Shown in pieces: positions 36,725 through 43,950 of a stretch of DNA of 64,000 bases. Origin of the DNA: Polaribacter sp. Lineage in GTDB: Bacteria; Bacteroidota; Bacteroidia; Flavobacteriales; Flavobacteriaceae. The position numbers and the translations under genes are program-made. The number at the start of each line of letters is the position of its first letter. Position 1 is the first letter of the stretch. The stretch lies in assembly GCA_029238315.1 (NCBI GenBank), contig JAQWGI010000036.1, positions 248,001 through 312,000 on the forward strand, in the 5' to 3' direction. The notes beneath the pieces are model-generated. The model did not search any database, was not told where the DNA came from, and worked only from the letters and a program-made list of their open reading frames with translations.

Positions 36725-36889
36725 ATGAAAAAAATAGTATTTATTGCAATTTGTACATTAGGAATCTTGAGCATTAGTTCGTGTAGAAGCTCTTCAATTA
36801 GTTGCGGCCTTGCAGACAACAAACAAACTAAGCAAACTAAACAAAACTTTCAACAAACAAACCAGATTATTCTAACATCGGTTTTGTAG
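36725..36889 (+). CDS. Small conserved lipoprotein (54 residues)
   Basis: A 54-residue lipoprotein. Residues 1-19 are a signal peptide, with lipobox ISSC and cysteine at 20, followed by RSSSISCGLADN and a Q/N/T-rich tail. The SCRS-S-SCGLA segment is one I remember from many flavobacterial genomes. It starts 18 bases after the ligand-binding gene and ends before the terminator at 36914, so it may belong to that operon. Function is unknown. Confidence 0.7.
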   Translation: MKKIVFIAICTLGILSISSCRSSSISCGLADNKQTKQTKQNFQQTNQIILTSVL

Positions 36890-36913
36890 TTGACTGTCTT
36901 ATTCAAATTCAAT

Positions 36914-36938
36914 AAATCCGCTATTTTAGCGGATTTTT
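36914..36938. terminator. Bidirectional intrinsic terminator
   Basis: Stem AAATCCGCTA / TAGCGGATTT with a 3-base loop and a T run, between the small lipoprotein gene and ung. Confidence 0.88.
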
Positions 36939-36957
36939 ACTTTTTAAACAATCTAGA

Positions 36958-37620
36958 TTACCAATTAATTGTTGGTTTTTCTAAACCCTCTAAAAGCGCA
37001 TTAGTTTTAGAGAAGTGTTTGCACCCAAACCAACCTCTCCAAGCTCCAAGCGGAGAAGGATGAGGCGCTTCTAAAACTACATGCTTCTTTAGATCTAATA
37101 AATGTTTTTTATTTTGAGCAAATTTGCCCCAAAGTAAAAAAATAACATTTTCTTTTTCTTTAGATATTTTTGAAATTACAGCATCTGAGAAGATCTCCCA
37201 TCCTTTATTTTGATGACTTCCAGGTGTGTTTTCTCTTACAGTTAAAGTTGCATTTAATAATAAAACACCTTGTTCTGACCAATGAGACAAATCACCAGAA
37301 ACAGGAATTTCTTTTTGGATATCAGCCTTTAGTTCTTTAAAAATATTTACTAAAGATGGCGGATGTTTTACGCCATCTTTTACAGAAAAACACAAACCAT
37401 TAGCTTGCCCTTCTCCGTGATATGGATCTTGACCAATAATAACCACCTGTAAATCTTCAAATGAACAAGCATTAAAGGCTGTAAAAATAGCCTGTTTTTC
37501 TGGATAACAGGTATCTGATTTGTAGGCTAAATTTATAAAACGAGTTAAATCTTTAAAATAGGATTTATCAAATTCTGTCTGTAAAATATTTTTCCACGAT
37601 TCAGCAATATTTAGATGCAT
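36958..37620 (-). CDS. ung: Uracil-DNA glycosylase
   Basis: A 220-residue family 1 UDG that excises uracil from DNA. The catalytic motif GQDPYHG with its water-activating Asp is present, as are the uracil-binding FLLWGKFAQ and the DNA-intercalating HPSPLGAWRGWFG. Length is normal. It is a single gene divergent from mutS2 through a region holding a dispersed repeat copy. Confidence 0.96.
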   Translation of the reverse strand: MHLNIAESWKNILQTEFDKSYFKDLTRFINLAYKSDTCYPEKQAIFTAFNACSFEDLQVVIIGQDPYHGEGQANGLCFSVKDGVKHPPSLVNIFKELKADIQKEIPVSGDLSHWSEQGVLLLNATLTVRENTPGSHQNKGWEIFSDAVISKISKEKENVIFLLWGKFAQNKKHLLDLKKHVVLEAPHPSPLGAWRGWFGCKHFSKTNALLEGLEKPTINW

Positions 37621-37659
37621 ACTTTCTTATTTTTGCTTTCGTTAAATAGTTAATTCAAT

Positions 37660-37722
37660 GTCATCTCTAGCAGAGACAAAAGATTTGTATAATTAAGATT
37701 CTTCTATTTCAGTTAAAATGAC
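37660..37722. repeat. Dispersed palindromic repeat, copy 2 (short, degenerate)
   Basis: It begins GTCATCTCTAGCAGAGAC, contains AGATT on each side of a short centre, and ends AAAATGAC, so the ends are inverted as in copy 1. The terminal ATG is used as the start of mutS2 at 37718. Confidence 0.55.
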
Positions 37723-39952
37723 AACGAAAATCAAAGATAGTATTTTGGCTAAAAACATTTCAGAAAAAACAATACAAGATTTAGAGTTTCCTACGGTTTT
37801 AGAACACGTAGCGTCATATTGTATTTCTGAACTAGGAAAAAAAAGTGTTTTAGAAATTAAACCAATTGATAAAACAGAAATACTTCAGCAAGAATTACAT
37901 TTAGTAAACGAATATGTTTCATCTTTTATTAGCGAAAATAGAATTCCAAATCATGGTTTTGAGAATATTTCTCAAGAAATTTTCACTTTAAATATAGAAA
38001 ATAGTTTTTTAGAAGCTGGTGCATATTTAAAAGTTGCAACGGTTTCTGAAACGGTAAATGAATTATTAAAATTCTTTACAAAATTTGAAACCTATTTTCC
38101 AACATTGCAAAATATCAGTGAATCGGTAGAAAATACTCCTTATATAATCAATGCAATACATAAAGTAATTACTTCGTATGGAGAAGTTGCAAATAATGCT
38201 TCTACTCAATTAAAAGAAATTAGAAGACAAATTGCTAAAATTAGAGGAAAAATTGGAGAAAGTTTCACTAGAGATTTAAGTAAATATGCAGCTGCAGGGT
38301 TTTTAGATGATATTAGAGAAACAGTAATTGACAACCATAGAGTTTTAGCCGTTTTAGCGATGCATAGACGCAAAGTGAAAGGAAACTTTCTAGGAACATC
38401 AAAATCTGGAAATATCGTTTATATTGCGCCACAAGCTACATTAAATTACGATAGAGAATTACAAAACCTAACCTATGAAGAGCAACAAGAAGTTACCAGA
38501 ATACTAAAAGTATTATCGGCAGAGATAAAACCTTTTGTACCTCTTTTACATCAATATTTAAAATACTTAACACATTTAGATTGCATAGCTGCCAAAGCAA
38601 AATATGCAAAAGATTTAAATGCTATTTTACCAAAGCTAATTTCTAAAAAGAAAATTGATTTTAAGAATGCGTACCACCCTATTCTTTGGAAAAAGAATGA
38701 AGAAAAAAATATTGAAACCATTCCGCAATCAATTATCTTAAACGAAAAACAACAAATTATTGTGATTTCTGGCCCCAATGCTGGCGGTAAAAGCATCACA
38801 TTAAAAACCATTGGGTTATTACAAGTAATGTTGCAATGCGGATTGTTAATTCCGGTTGATGAACGAAGTGAAACTTATATTTTTGATACAATCCTAACAG
38901 ACATTGGAGATAACCAATCCATAGAAAATCAACTAAGCACATATAGTTATCGACTTAAAAACATGCGTTATTTCTTAAGAAAGTGCACAAAGAATACGCT
39001 GTTTCTAATTGATGAATTTGGAACTGGCTCTGACCCTGAATTAGGTGGGGCTTTGGCTGAGATTTTCTTAGAAGAATTTTACGAGAAAAAAGCATTCGGA
39101 ATTATTACCACACATTATTCTAATTTAAAGGTTCTGGCAAATGAATTAGAAAATGTTACCAATGCAAATATGCAATTTAACGAACGAACCTTAGAGCCTT
39201 TATATAAATTATACATTGGGCAAGCTGGAAGTTCTTTTACATTTGAAGTTGCCCAGAAAAATGGAATTCCATTTAGTTTAATTAACAAAGCAAAAAAGCG
39301 AGTAGAAACTGAAAAAATACGATTGGATAAAACCATTTCTAAACTGCAAAAAGAACGTAATCGATTGCAAAAAAATTCTGATAATTTAGAAAAACAAAAA
39401 ACAAAAGGCCAAGAACACATTGATAGTTTACAAGAAAAAGAACAAAAAGTACAAGATAAATTAGCAGATTTTCAGAAATTATATGATGATAATCAGAAAA
39501 TGCTAACCATTGGTAGAAAAGTAAATGAACTCTTAAATCATTATTTACAAACCAATAATAAAAAGAAATTTAATACTGAATTACAAAAATGGATTGCAAC
39601 AGAAAAAACCAAGTTTTTAAAGAAAAATCCACCCAAACCAAAAACAAAAACAGAAAAGAAAACCGCCAAAGTTGTTGCTGAGAAAAAGCAGGAAACCATT
39701 AAAATGGTTGAAAAAGAAGTCTTAAAAAAAGTAGTTGAAGTTCGGAAAGAAAAGAAAATTGAAGCTACAAAAATTGCAAAAGCAAAAGCAGATTATATTT
39801 TTAAATTAAACGATCGTGTACGTTTATTAGATGGTAATGCTGTAGGAACTATTGATAAAATAGAAAAGAAAAATGTGTTTATCAATTATGGTATCTTTAC
39901 TACAAAAGCCAAAGTAGAACAGCTAGAGCTAGTAGAGAGAGCTAAGAAATAA
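37718..39952 (+). CDS. MutS2-family ATPase lacking the Smr domain
   Basis: A 744-residue MutS-like ATPase. The family core begins at NISEKTIQDLEFPTV (about 14-28), Walker A is GPNAGGKS at about 352-359, followed by the ABC-type DEFGTGSDP and a transposed THYSNLKVLA. A long coiled coil (520-610) and a lysine-rich linker lead to a small C-terminal beta domain (FKLNDRVRLLDGNAVGTID). The Smr nuclease domain of classical MutS2 is absent. MutS2 acts in recombination control or rescue of collided ribosomes. The extra 13 N-terminal residues arise from an ATG in a repeat. Confidence 0.9.
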   Translation: MTTKIKDSILAKNISEKTIQDLEFPTVLEHVASYCISELGKKSVLEIKPIDKTEILQQELHLVNEYVSSFISENRIPNHGFENISQEIFTLNIENSFLEAGAYLKVATVSETVNELLKFFTKFETYFPTLQNISESVENTPYIINAIHKVITSYGEVANNASTQLKEIRRQIAKIRGKIGESFTRDLSKYAAAGFLDDIRETVIDNHRVLAVLAMHRRKVKGNFLGTSKSGNIVYIAPQATLNYDRELQNLTYEEQQEVTRILKVLSAEIKPFVPLLHQYLKYLTHLDCIAAKAKYAKDLNAILPKLISKKKIDFKNAYHPILWKKNEEKNIETIPQSIILNEKQQIIVISGPNAGGKSITLKTIGLLQVMLQCGLLIPVDERSETYIFDTILTDIGDNQSIENQLSTYSYRLKNMRYFLRKCTKNTLFLIDEFGTGSDPELGGALAEIFLEEFYEKKAFGIITTHYSNLKVLANELENVTNANMQFNERTLEPLYKLYIGQAGSSFTFEVAQKNGIPFSLINKAKKRVETEKIRLDKTISKLQKERNRLQKNSDNLEKQKTKGQEHIDSLQEKEQKVQDKLADFQKLYDDNQKMLTIGRKVNELLNHYLQTNNKKKFNTELQKWIATEKTKFLKKNPPKPKTKTEKKTAKVVAEKKQETIKMVEKEVLKKVVEVRKEKKIEATKIAKAKADYIFKLNDRVRLLDGNAVGTIDKIEKKNVFINYGIFTTKAKVEQLELVERAKK

Positions 39953-39984
39953 TTTGTTATATTTATAATTCTAACAAGAAAACA

Positions 39985-40470
39985 ATGAAAAAACATTTTT
40001 TACGCAGCCTTCTAATAGTATTCTTAATTAATTTAACTTCTTGTACAAAAAATGATGAATTTGTAATTGATAATGAGATTATTGGCCATTGGCAAATGTA
40101 TAAAACAGAAGTTTTAGAATCAGTAATTGATCAATGGACTGGAACTACCTTTACACGTAAAGACAAGTGGTTTAGCAATAACCATAATGATTCTAGAATA
40201 TTTATTGAATTTTATGACGATGGAACTTTTACTGAGTTTTATGCAGAAACACCTGTTTTTAAAGGAGTTTGGGGTAAGAAATTGAATATTTATTTTTATA
40301 AATATAAGCAAGACAACAACAACGAACATCTAGTAAAAACACGTTTCATAGAAATTTACTGCAACAATAGTTTTTCAATAAAAAGTGAAGGCGATGCACG
40401 TAATATTAATTATTTCAGAAAAAAAGAAACAACAGAGTGTAATGATAAAATAAATTACAAAGTACAATAA
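39985..40470 (+). CDS. Lipocalin-like lipoprotein of unknown function
   Basis: A 161-residue lipoprotein. Lipobox NLTSC puts the modified cysteine at 20. The mature part starts with a lipocalin-like IIGHWQMYKTE at about 33-43 and continues with beta strands and FEDDGTF-type turns (FYDDGTFTEFY). It ends with a cysteine-containing segment (TTECND). Function unknown. It follows mutS2 by 32 bases, possibly on the same transcript. Confidence 0.72.
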   Translation: MKKHFLRSLLIVFLINLTSCTKNDEFVIDNEIIGHWQMYKTEVLESVIDQWTGTTFTRKDKWFSNNHNDSRIFIEFYDDGTFTEFYAETPVFKGVWGKKLNIYFYKYKQDNNNEHLVKTRFIEIYCNNSFSIKSEGDARNINYFRKKETTECNDKINYKVQ

Positions 40471-40518
40471 TAACTCATAGTTATTAATGTTCTATGCAAA
40501 TTTTCTAAATCACTTAAA

Positions 40519-40553
40519 ATTTAATTTACACTTTACCTTACTGTAAATTAAAT
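40519..40553. promoter_or_regulatory. 12-bp inverted repeat upstream of the J-domain/KTSC gene (candidate operator)
   Basis: ATTTAATTTACA at 40519-40530 is exactly inverted as TGTAAATTAAAT at 40542-40553, with an 11-base spacer. It lies 34 bases before a perfect -7 box, near the expected -33 to upstream region. It is not followed by a T run, so it does not look like a terminator. Confidence 0.45.
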
Positions 40554-40587
40554 AAAAATAAAACATTTCTTATCCATTAAATGTGAG

Positions 40588-40595
40588 TACTTTTG
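40588..40595 (+). promoter_or_regulatory. Promoter -7 box TACTTTTG
   Basis: An exact TAnnTTTG followed by CA, 24 bases upstream of the ATG at 40619. Confidence 0.6.
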
Positions 40596-40618
40596 CACTC
40601 CAATTTAGATAATAAGAA

Positions 40619-41065
40619 ATGAAACGAATCAAACAATATAAAAAGCTTTTTAATGTAGAAGGCGCTATCGATTTAAAAGAACTAAAAACAACCTACAGAG
40701 GTTTAGTTAAAAAATGGCATCCAGATAAATTTTTAGACGCAAACGAAAAAGAGATTGCAGAAATAGAAAGCACTAAAATTATTGATGGTTATCATTTTTT
40801 GGTAAGTATAGCTCCAGAAACAAAAGCTGCAAATTTAGAAGAGTACAAAACTACAATTACTGAATTTCAGGTTGCAGATTGGCATCATAAAAGCATGTTA
40901 CTAGAAGTTACATTTACTGATGGAAACACATACGAATACTTTGGTGTTAATAAAATTTTATTCGGAAAATTTATCAACGCTAAATCGATAAATAACTTTG
41001 GTAAAAGAAATATTTTTAATTCTTTTACCTACAGAAAATCTAAAAAAGCTGCAGTAACTGCTTAA
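40619..41065 (+). CDS. J-domain and KTSC-domain fusion protein
   Basis: A 148-residue protein. The N-terminal half is a short J-domain-like region with the HPD motif in KKWHPDKF at about 33-40, the site that stimulates DnaK. The C-terminal half has KTSC-domain features (LLEVTFTDGNTYEYFGV, then FGKFINAKSINNFGKRNIF). KTSC proteins are associated with RNA/lysyl-tRNA synthetase-like contexts, but their function is unknown. A J-domain partner would couple it to Hsp70. It has its own promoter and an upstream inverted repeat. Confidence 0.82.
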   Translation: MKRIKQYKKLFNVEGAIDLKELKTTYRGLVKKWHPDKFLDANEKEIAEIESTKIIDGYHFLVSIAPETKAANLEEYKTTITEFQVADWHHKSMLLEVTFTDGNTYEYFGVNKILFGKFINAKSINNFGKRNIFNSFTYRKSKKAAVTA

Positions 41066-41070
41066 AATTT

Positions 41071-41103
41071 ATTTTGCTGAGTTTAAAAAAAACTCAGCAA
41101 AAT
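41071..41103. terminator. Bidirectional intrinsic terminator
   Basis: Stem ATTTTGCTGAGTTT / AACTCAGCAAAAT around an A-rich loop, between convergent genes ending at 41065 and 41107. Confidence 0.88.
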
Positions 41104-41106
41104 ATT

Positions 41107-41331
41107 TTATTCAAACTGTTTCATTTCAGCATCATAAAAAGCACCTGCTTTATCCATTAAATCTGCCAATTCTGTAGAAATATCTTCTTCATTTTCCCCT
41201 GTTAAATCTTCAAACCACTCAATTTCATCATCTTTTAAATTGATTAAAAAACGAGGAAATTCTGTATGTAGCACAAAAATATCATCTGGAAAGTTACTGT
41301 TATCTGCAAGTAAAAATTTTGGTAAATCCAT
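41107..41331 (-). CDS. Small acidic protein of unknown function
   Basis: A 74-residue strongly acidic protein (many D and E, few K and R). It begins MDLPKFLLADNSNFPDDIFVLH... and includes EFPRFLINLKDDEIEWFED. There is no signal peptide or membrane segment. The N-terminal half looks like a compact beta fold, and the C-terminal half is an acidic helix. It resembles a conserved hypothetical protein I remember from flavobacterial genomes, without a known role. Flanked by a terminator on one side and repeat sequence on the other. Confidence 0.72.
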   Translation of the reverse strand: MDLPKFLLADNSNFPDDIFVLHTEFPRFLINLKDDEIEWFEDLTGENEEDISTELADLMDKAGAFYDAEMKQFE

Positions 41332-41350
41332 ATCTTATATTTTATTTTTT

Positions 41351-41415
41351 TCATTCCGAACTTTATACGGAATCCATCTTTCTATAATTAAATTCCCATT
41401 TTCATAGGAATGACA
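41351..41415. repeat. Dispersed palindromic repeat, copy 3
   Basis: It begins TCATTCCG and ends GGAATGACA, with two internal mirrored words (ATACGGAAT and CATAGGAAT). A further degenerate piece with GAAATCGAAGAATCTC follows at about 41443-41475. Confidence 0.6.
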
Positions 41416-41533
41416 TTTTTAATGTCTTTAGTTTTTTTTATTCTGACTGAAATCGAAGAATCTCTGGTTTAGATTTTTCATCTTCATTTTATTTCACTCA
41501 AAATTACAATGCTAATGCTCGCTCGATGAGATA

Positions 41534-42913
41534 TTAAGTTTGTTTTTCTCTAATGAGTTTTAACGTTAAATAATTAAAACGAATATACAATAAAACGGCA
41601 GCAGTAGATAAGCCTGCTAATAAGCCAAGCCAAATACCAAAACTACCCAATTGTTCTTCCTTTCCAAAATAATAACTCACCGGAAATCCAATAATCCAAT
41701 AGGATATAAATGTAATTAGTGTAGGAATTTTTACATCCTGTAAACCACGTAAAGCTCCTAAAACTACAACCTGAATTCCGTCAGAAATTTGAAAAATTGC
41801 AGAGGCAATCAATAATTTTGAGGCTATATCTACAACTTCCATATTGTCTACAAGATTATCCAAATCATCATAATCAATATAAATTTTTGGTAATTGCTCA
41901 TGAAACAAAAAGAAGAATATTGCAAATAAAACTGATAGTAAAGTTGCCATTAAAAAAATAGAAAATGCAATTCTTCTCAATTCTCTATATTGGTGTAATC
42001 CTTTTTGGTTTCCAACTCTAACCATAGAAGCAACGCTTAAACCCATAGAAACCATAAAGGTCATTGTAGATAGGTTAAGCGCTATTTGATTTGCAGCTTG
42101 AGGGTTTTTACCTAACAAACCACTTAACCAAATTGCCGCGGTAAAAATCCCGATTTCAAAAAACATTTGCATGGCACTTGGAAACCCTAAATTGATGATT
42201 TTTTTAAGCATCAATTTATCTAATACAAAGATTTTTATATTTGTTACAATCTTTTTAGAACGTTCTTTTTTTGACAACAACCACCATAAATAAATAACCA
42301 TAACAGCTCTTGACAGCAATGTTCCGTATGCAGCGCCAACCATTCCTAATTCTGGAAAACCTAATTTACCAAAAATCAATACATAATTCAATGCAATATT
42401 TAAAATATTAGCTATTAAGGTTGCATACATTGGGTATTTTGTCATGGACATACCATCACTAAACTGTTTTAAAGCCTGAAAAATAACCAATGGAATTAAA
42501 GAAAAAGCAACTAAATTTAAATATGGAATTGCTAACTCAACAACCTCAGTTGGCTGTTTCATTAAATACATTAGTGGTTTTGCAAAAAATACTACTAAAA
42601 ATAAAAGAATACCTAATACACTACACAAAAACAAACCATTTTTAAAAGTAGCTTTTGCTTGGTCAAAATTATTTGCGGAATCTGCCTCTGCTATTAATGG
42701 CGTAATAGCTGTAGAAAAACCAATTCCTAAAGACATGGCAACAAACATAAAACTATTTCCTAAAGAAACCGCAGCAAGTTCTGCTGTGCCTAATTGCCCT
42801 ACCATTACATTGTCTATAAAACTCACAAAAGTATGTCCAAGCATGCCTAACATGACTGGTGCTGCAAGCTTCCAATTATATTTAAATTCTGATGTGTAAA
42901 GTGCGAGATTCAA
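41534..42913 (-). CDS. MATE family efflux transporter (NorM-like)
   Basis: A 459-residue inner-membrane protein with twelve hydrophobic helices in two related halves, each starting with a similar helix (PVMLGMLGHTFVSFIDNVMVG and FPSAMQMFFEIGIF). It exports cationic drugs or metabolites in exchange for Na+ or H+. There is no ATG at the right place: the first usable codon is TTG at 42913, 25 bases after a TATCTTCG -7-like box (42939-42946, minus strand). That spacing supports a TTG start. Confidence 0.92.
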   Translation of the reverse strand: MNLALYTSEFKYNWKLAAPVMLGMLGHTFVSFIDNVMVGQLGTAELAAVSLGNSFMFVAMSLGIGFSTAITPLIAEADSANNFDQAKATFKNGLFLCSVLGILLFLVVFFAKPLMYLMKQPTEVVELAIPYLNLVAFSLIPLVIFQALKQFSDGMSMTKYPMYATLIANILNIALNYVLIFGKLGFPELGMVGAAYGTLLSRAVMVIYLWWLLSKKERSKKIVTNIKIFVLDKLMLKKIINLGFPSAMQMFFEIGIFTAAIWLSGLLGKNPQAANQIALNLSTMTFMVSMGLSVASMVRVGNQKGLHQYRELRRIAFSIFLMATLLSVLFAIFFFLFHEQLPKIYIDYDDLDNLVDNMEVVDIASKLLIASAIFQISDGIQVVVLGALRGLQDVKIPTLITFISYWIIGFPVSYYFGKEEQLGSFGIWLGLLAGLSTAAVLLYIRFNYLTLKLIREKQT

Positions 42914-43004
42914 AAAGTTGTAATTGTTTTTTAGACAGCGAAGATATTCATAATTTTAGCATTTATTAATAAAAAATCAAGACAAATTATTCGTTAAAAA
43001 AATG

Positions 43005-43012
43005 TACTTTTG
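43005..43012 (+). promoter_or_regulatory. Promoter -7 box TACTTTTG for tpx
   Basis: An exact TAnnTTTG match 24 bases upstream of the tpx ATG at 43036. It is probably the main promoter of the tpx-dgkA unit. Confidence 0.6.
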
Positions 43013-43035
43013 AGGTTCAATTAAACTTACTAGAA

Positions 43036-43533
43036 ATGGCAGAAATTACTCTAAAAGGAAATAAAATAAATACAATTGGTACTTTACCAAAGCTTGGTGA
43101 AAAAGCACCAAATTTTAATTTAAGAACGATTGATTTATCACAAAAAAACTTGTCAGATTTTGCTGGTAATAAATTGATTTTAAATGTTTTTCCGAGTGTT
43201 GACACTGGTACTTGTGCTACTTCAGTTAGAGAATTTAACACAAAAGCAGCTAGTTTAGAAAATACAATTGTTGCTTGTGTTTCTAAAGACTTACCTTTTG
43301 CACAAGCACGTTTTTGTGGTTCAGAAGGCATTGAAAATGTAATAATGTTATCGGATTTTGCAAGCGGAAGTTTTGGAAAGGATTACAATTTAGAAATCTC
43401 AAACGGACCATTAGCCAATCTTCACTCTAGAGCAATAGTTATTATTGACGAAAACGGGAATGTAACCTACACAGAACAAGTTTCAGAAATTGTTAATGAA
43501 CCGAATTATGAAGCTGCATTAAAAGCATTATAA
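43036..43533 (+). CDS. tpx: Thiol peroxidase
   Basis: A 165-residue atypical 2-Cys peroxiredoxin that reduces H2O2 and alkyl hydroperoxides using thioredoxin. The peroxidatic cysteine is C60 in TGTCATSVREFN and the resolving cysteine is C94, matching C61 and C95 in E. coli Tpx. The segment LNVFPSVDTGTC is the Tpx signature. It starts a tightly spaced run: dgkA begins one base after its stop. Confidence 0.95.
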   Translation: MAEITLKGNKINTIGTLPKLGEKAPNFNLRTIDLSQKNLSDFAGNKLILNVFPSVDTGTCATSVREFNTKAASLENTIVACVSKDLPFAQARFCGSEGIENVIMLSDFASGSFGKDYNLEISNGPLANLHSRAIVIIDENGNVTYTEQVSEIVNEPNYEAALKAL

Positions 43534-43534
43534 A

Positions 43535-43915
43535 ATGAAGAATCCAAAAGATGGTTTTTTTAGAGGAAGAATGCGAAGCATGAAATTTGCATTAAAAGGA
43601 ATGTGGCTTTTATTAACAACAGAAGATAGCATAAAAGCACAATTTTCTTTAGGATTAATAACCGTTATAATTGGTTTTTATTTTGATATCTCTGCCACAG
43701 AATGGATGTTTCAATTAATTGTAATTGCACTTGTTTTAGTTGCTGAAGCCTGTAATACTGCAGTAGAAAAAATGGCAGATTTTGTGCATCCAGAGTTTCA
43801 TAAAAAAATAGGGTTTATTAAAGATATTGCTGCTGGAGCTCCAAGCTTTGCTGCTATATTTGCACTAATTGTTGCAGGAATTATATACGTTCCAAAAATA
43901 CTAGAGTTATTATAA
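43535..43915 (+). CDS. Diacylglycerol kinase / undecaprenol kinase (DgkA family)
   Basis: A 126-residue integral membrane kinase. Three helices span about 30-48, 55-75 and 98-122, and the conserved AEACNTAVEKMADF (about 69-82) holds the active-site Glu, Asn and Glu. It phosphorylates diacylglycerol or undecaprenol in the inner membrane. It is one base after tpx and 35 bases before ftsK. Confidence 0.92.
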   Translation: MKNPKDGFFRGRMRSMKFALKGMWLLLTTEDSIKAQFSLGLITVIIGFYFDISATEWMFQLIVIALVLVAEACNTAVEKMADFVHPEFHKKIGFIKDIAAGAPSFAAIFALIVAGIIYVPKILELL

Positions 43916-43950
43916 CCAAATACTTATATTTACATTTTACAATTTAATGA

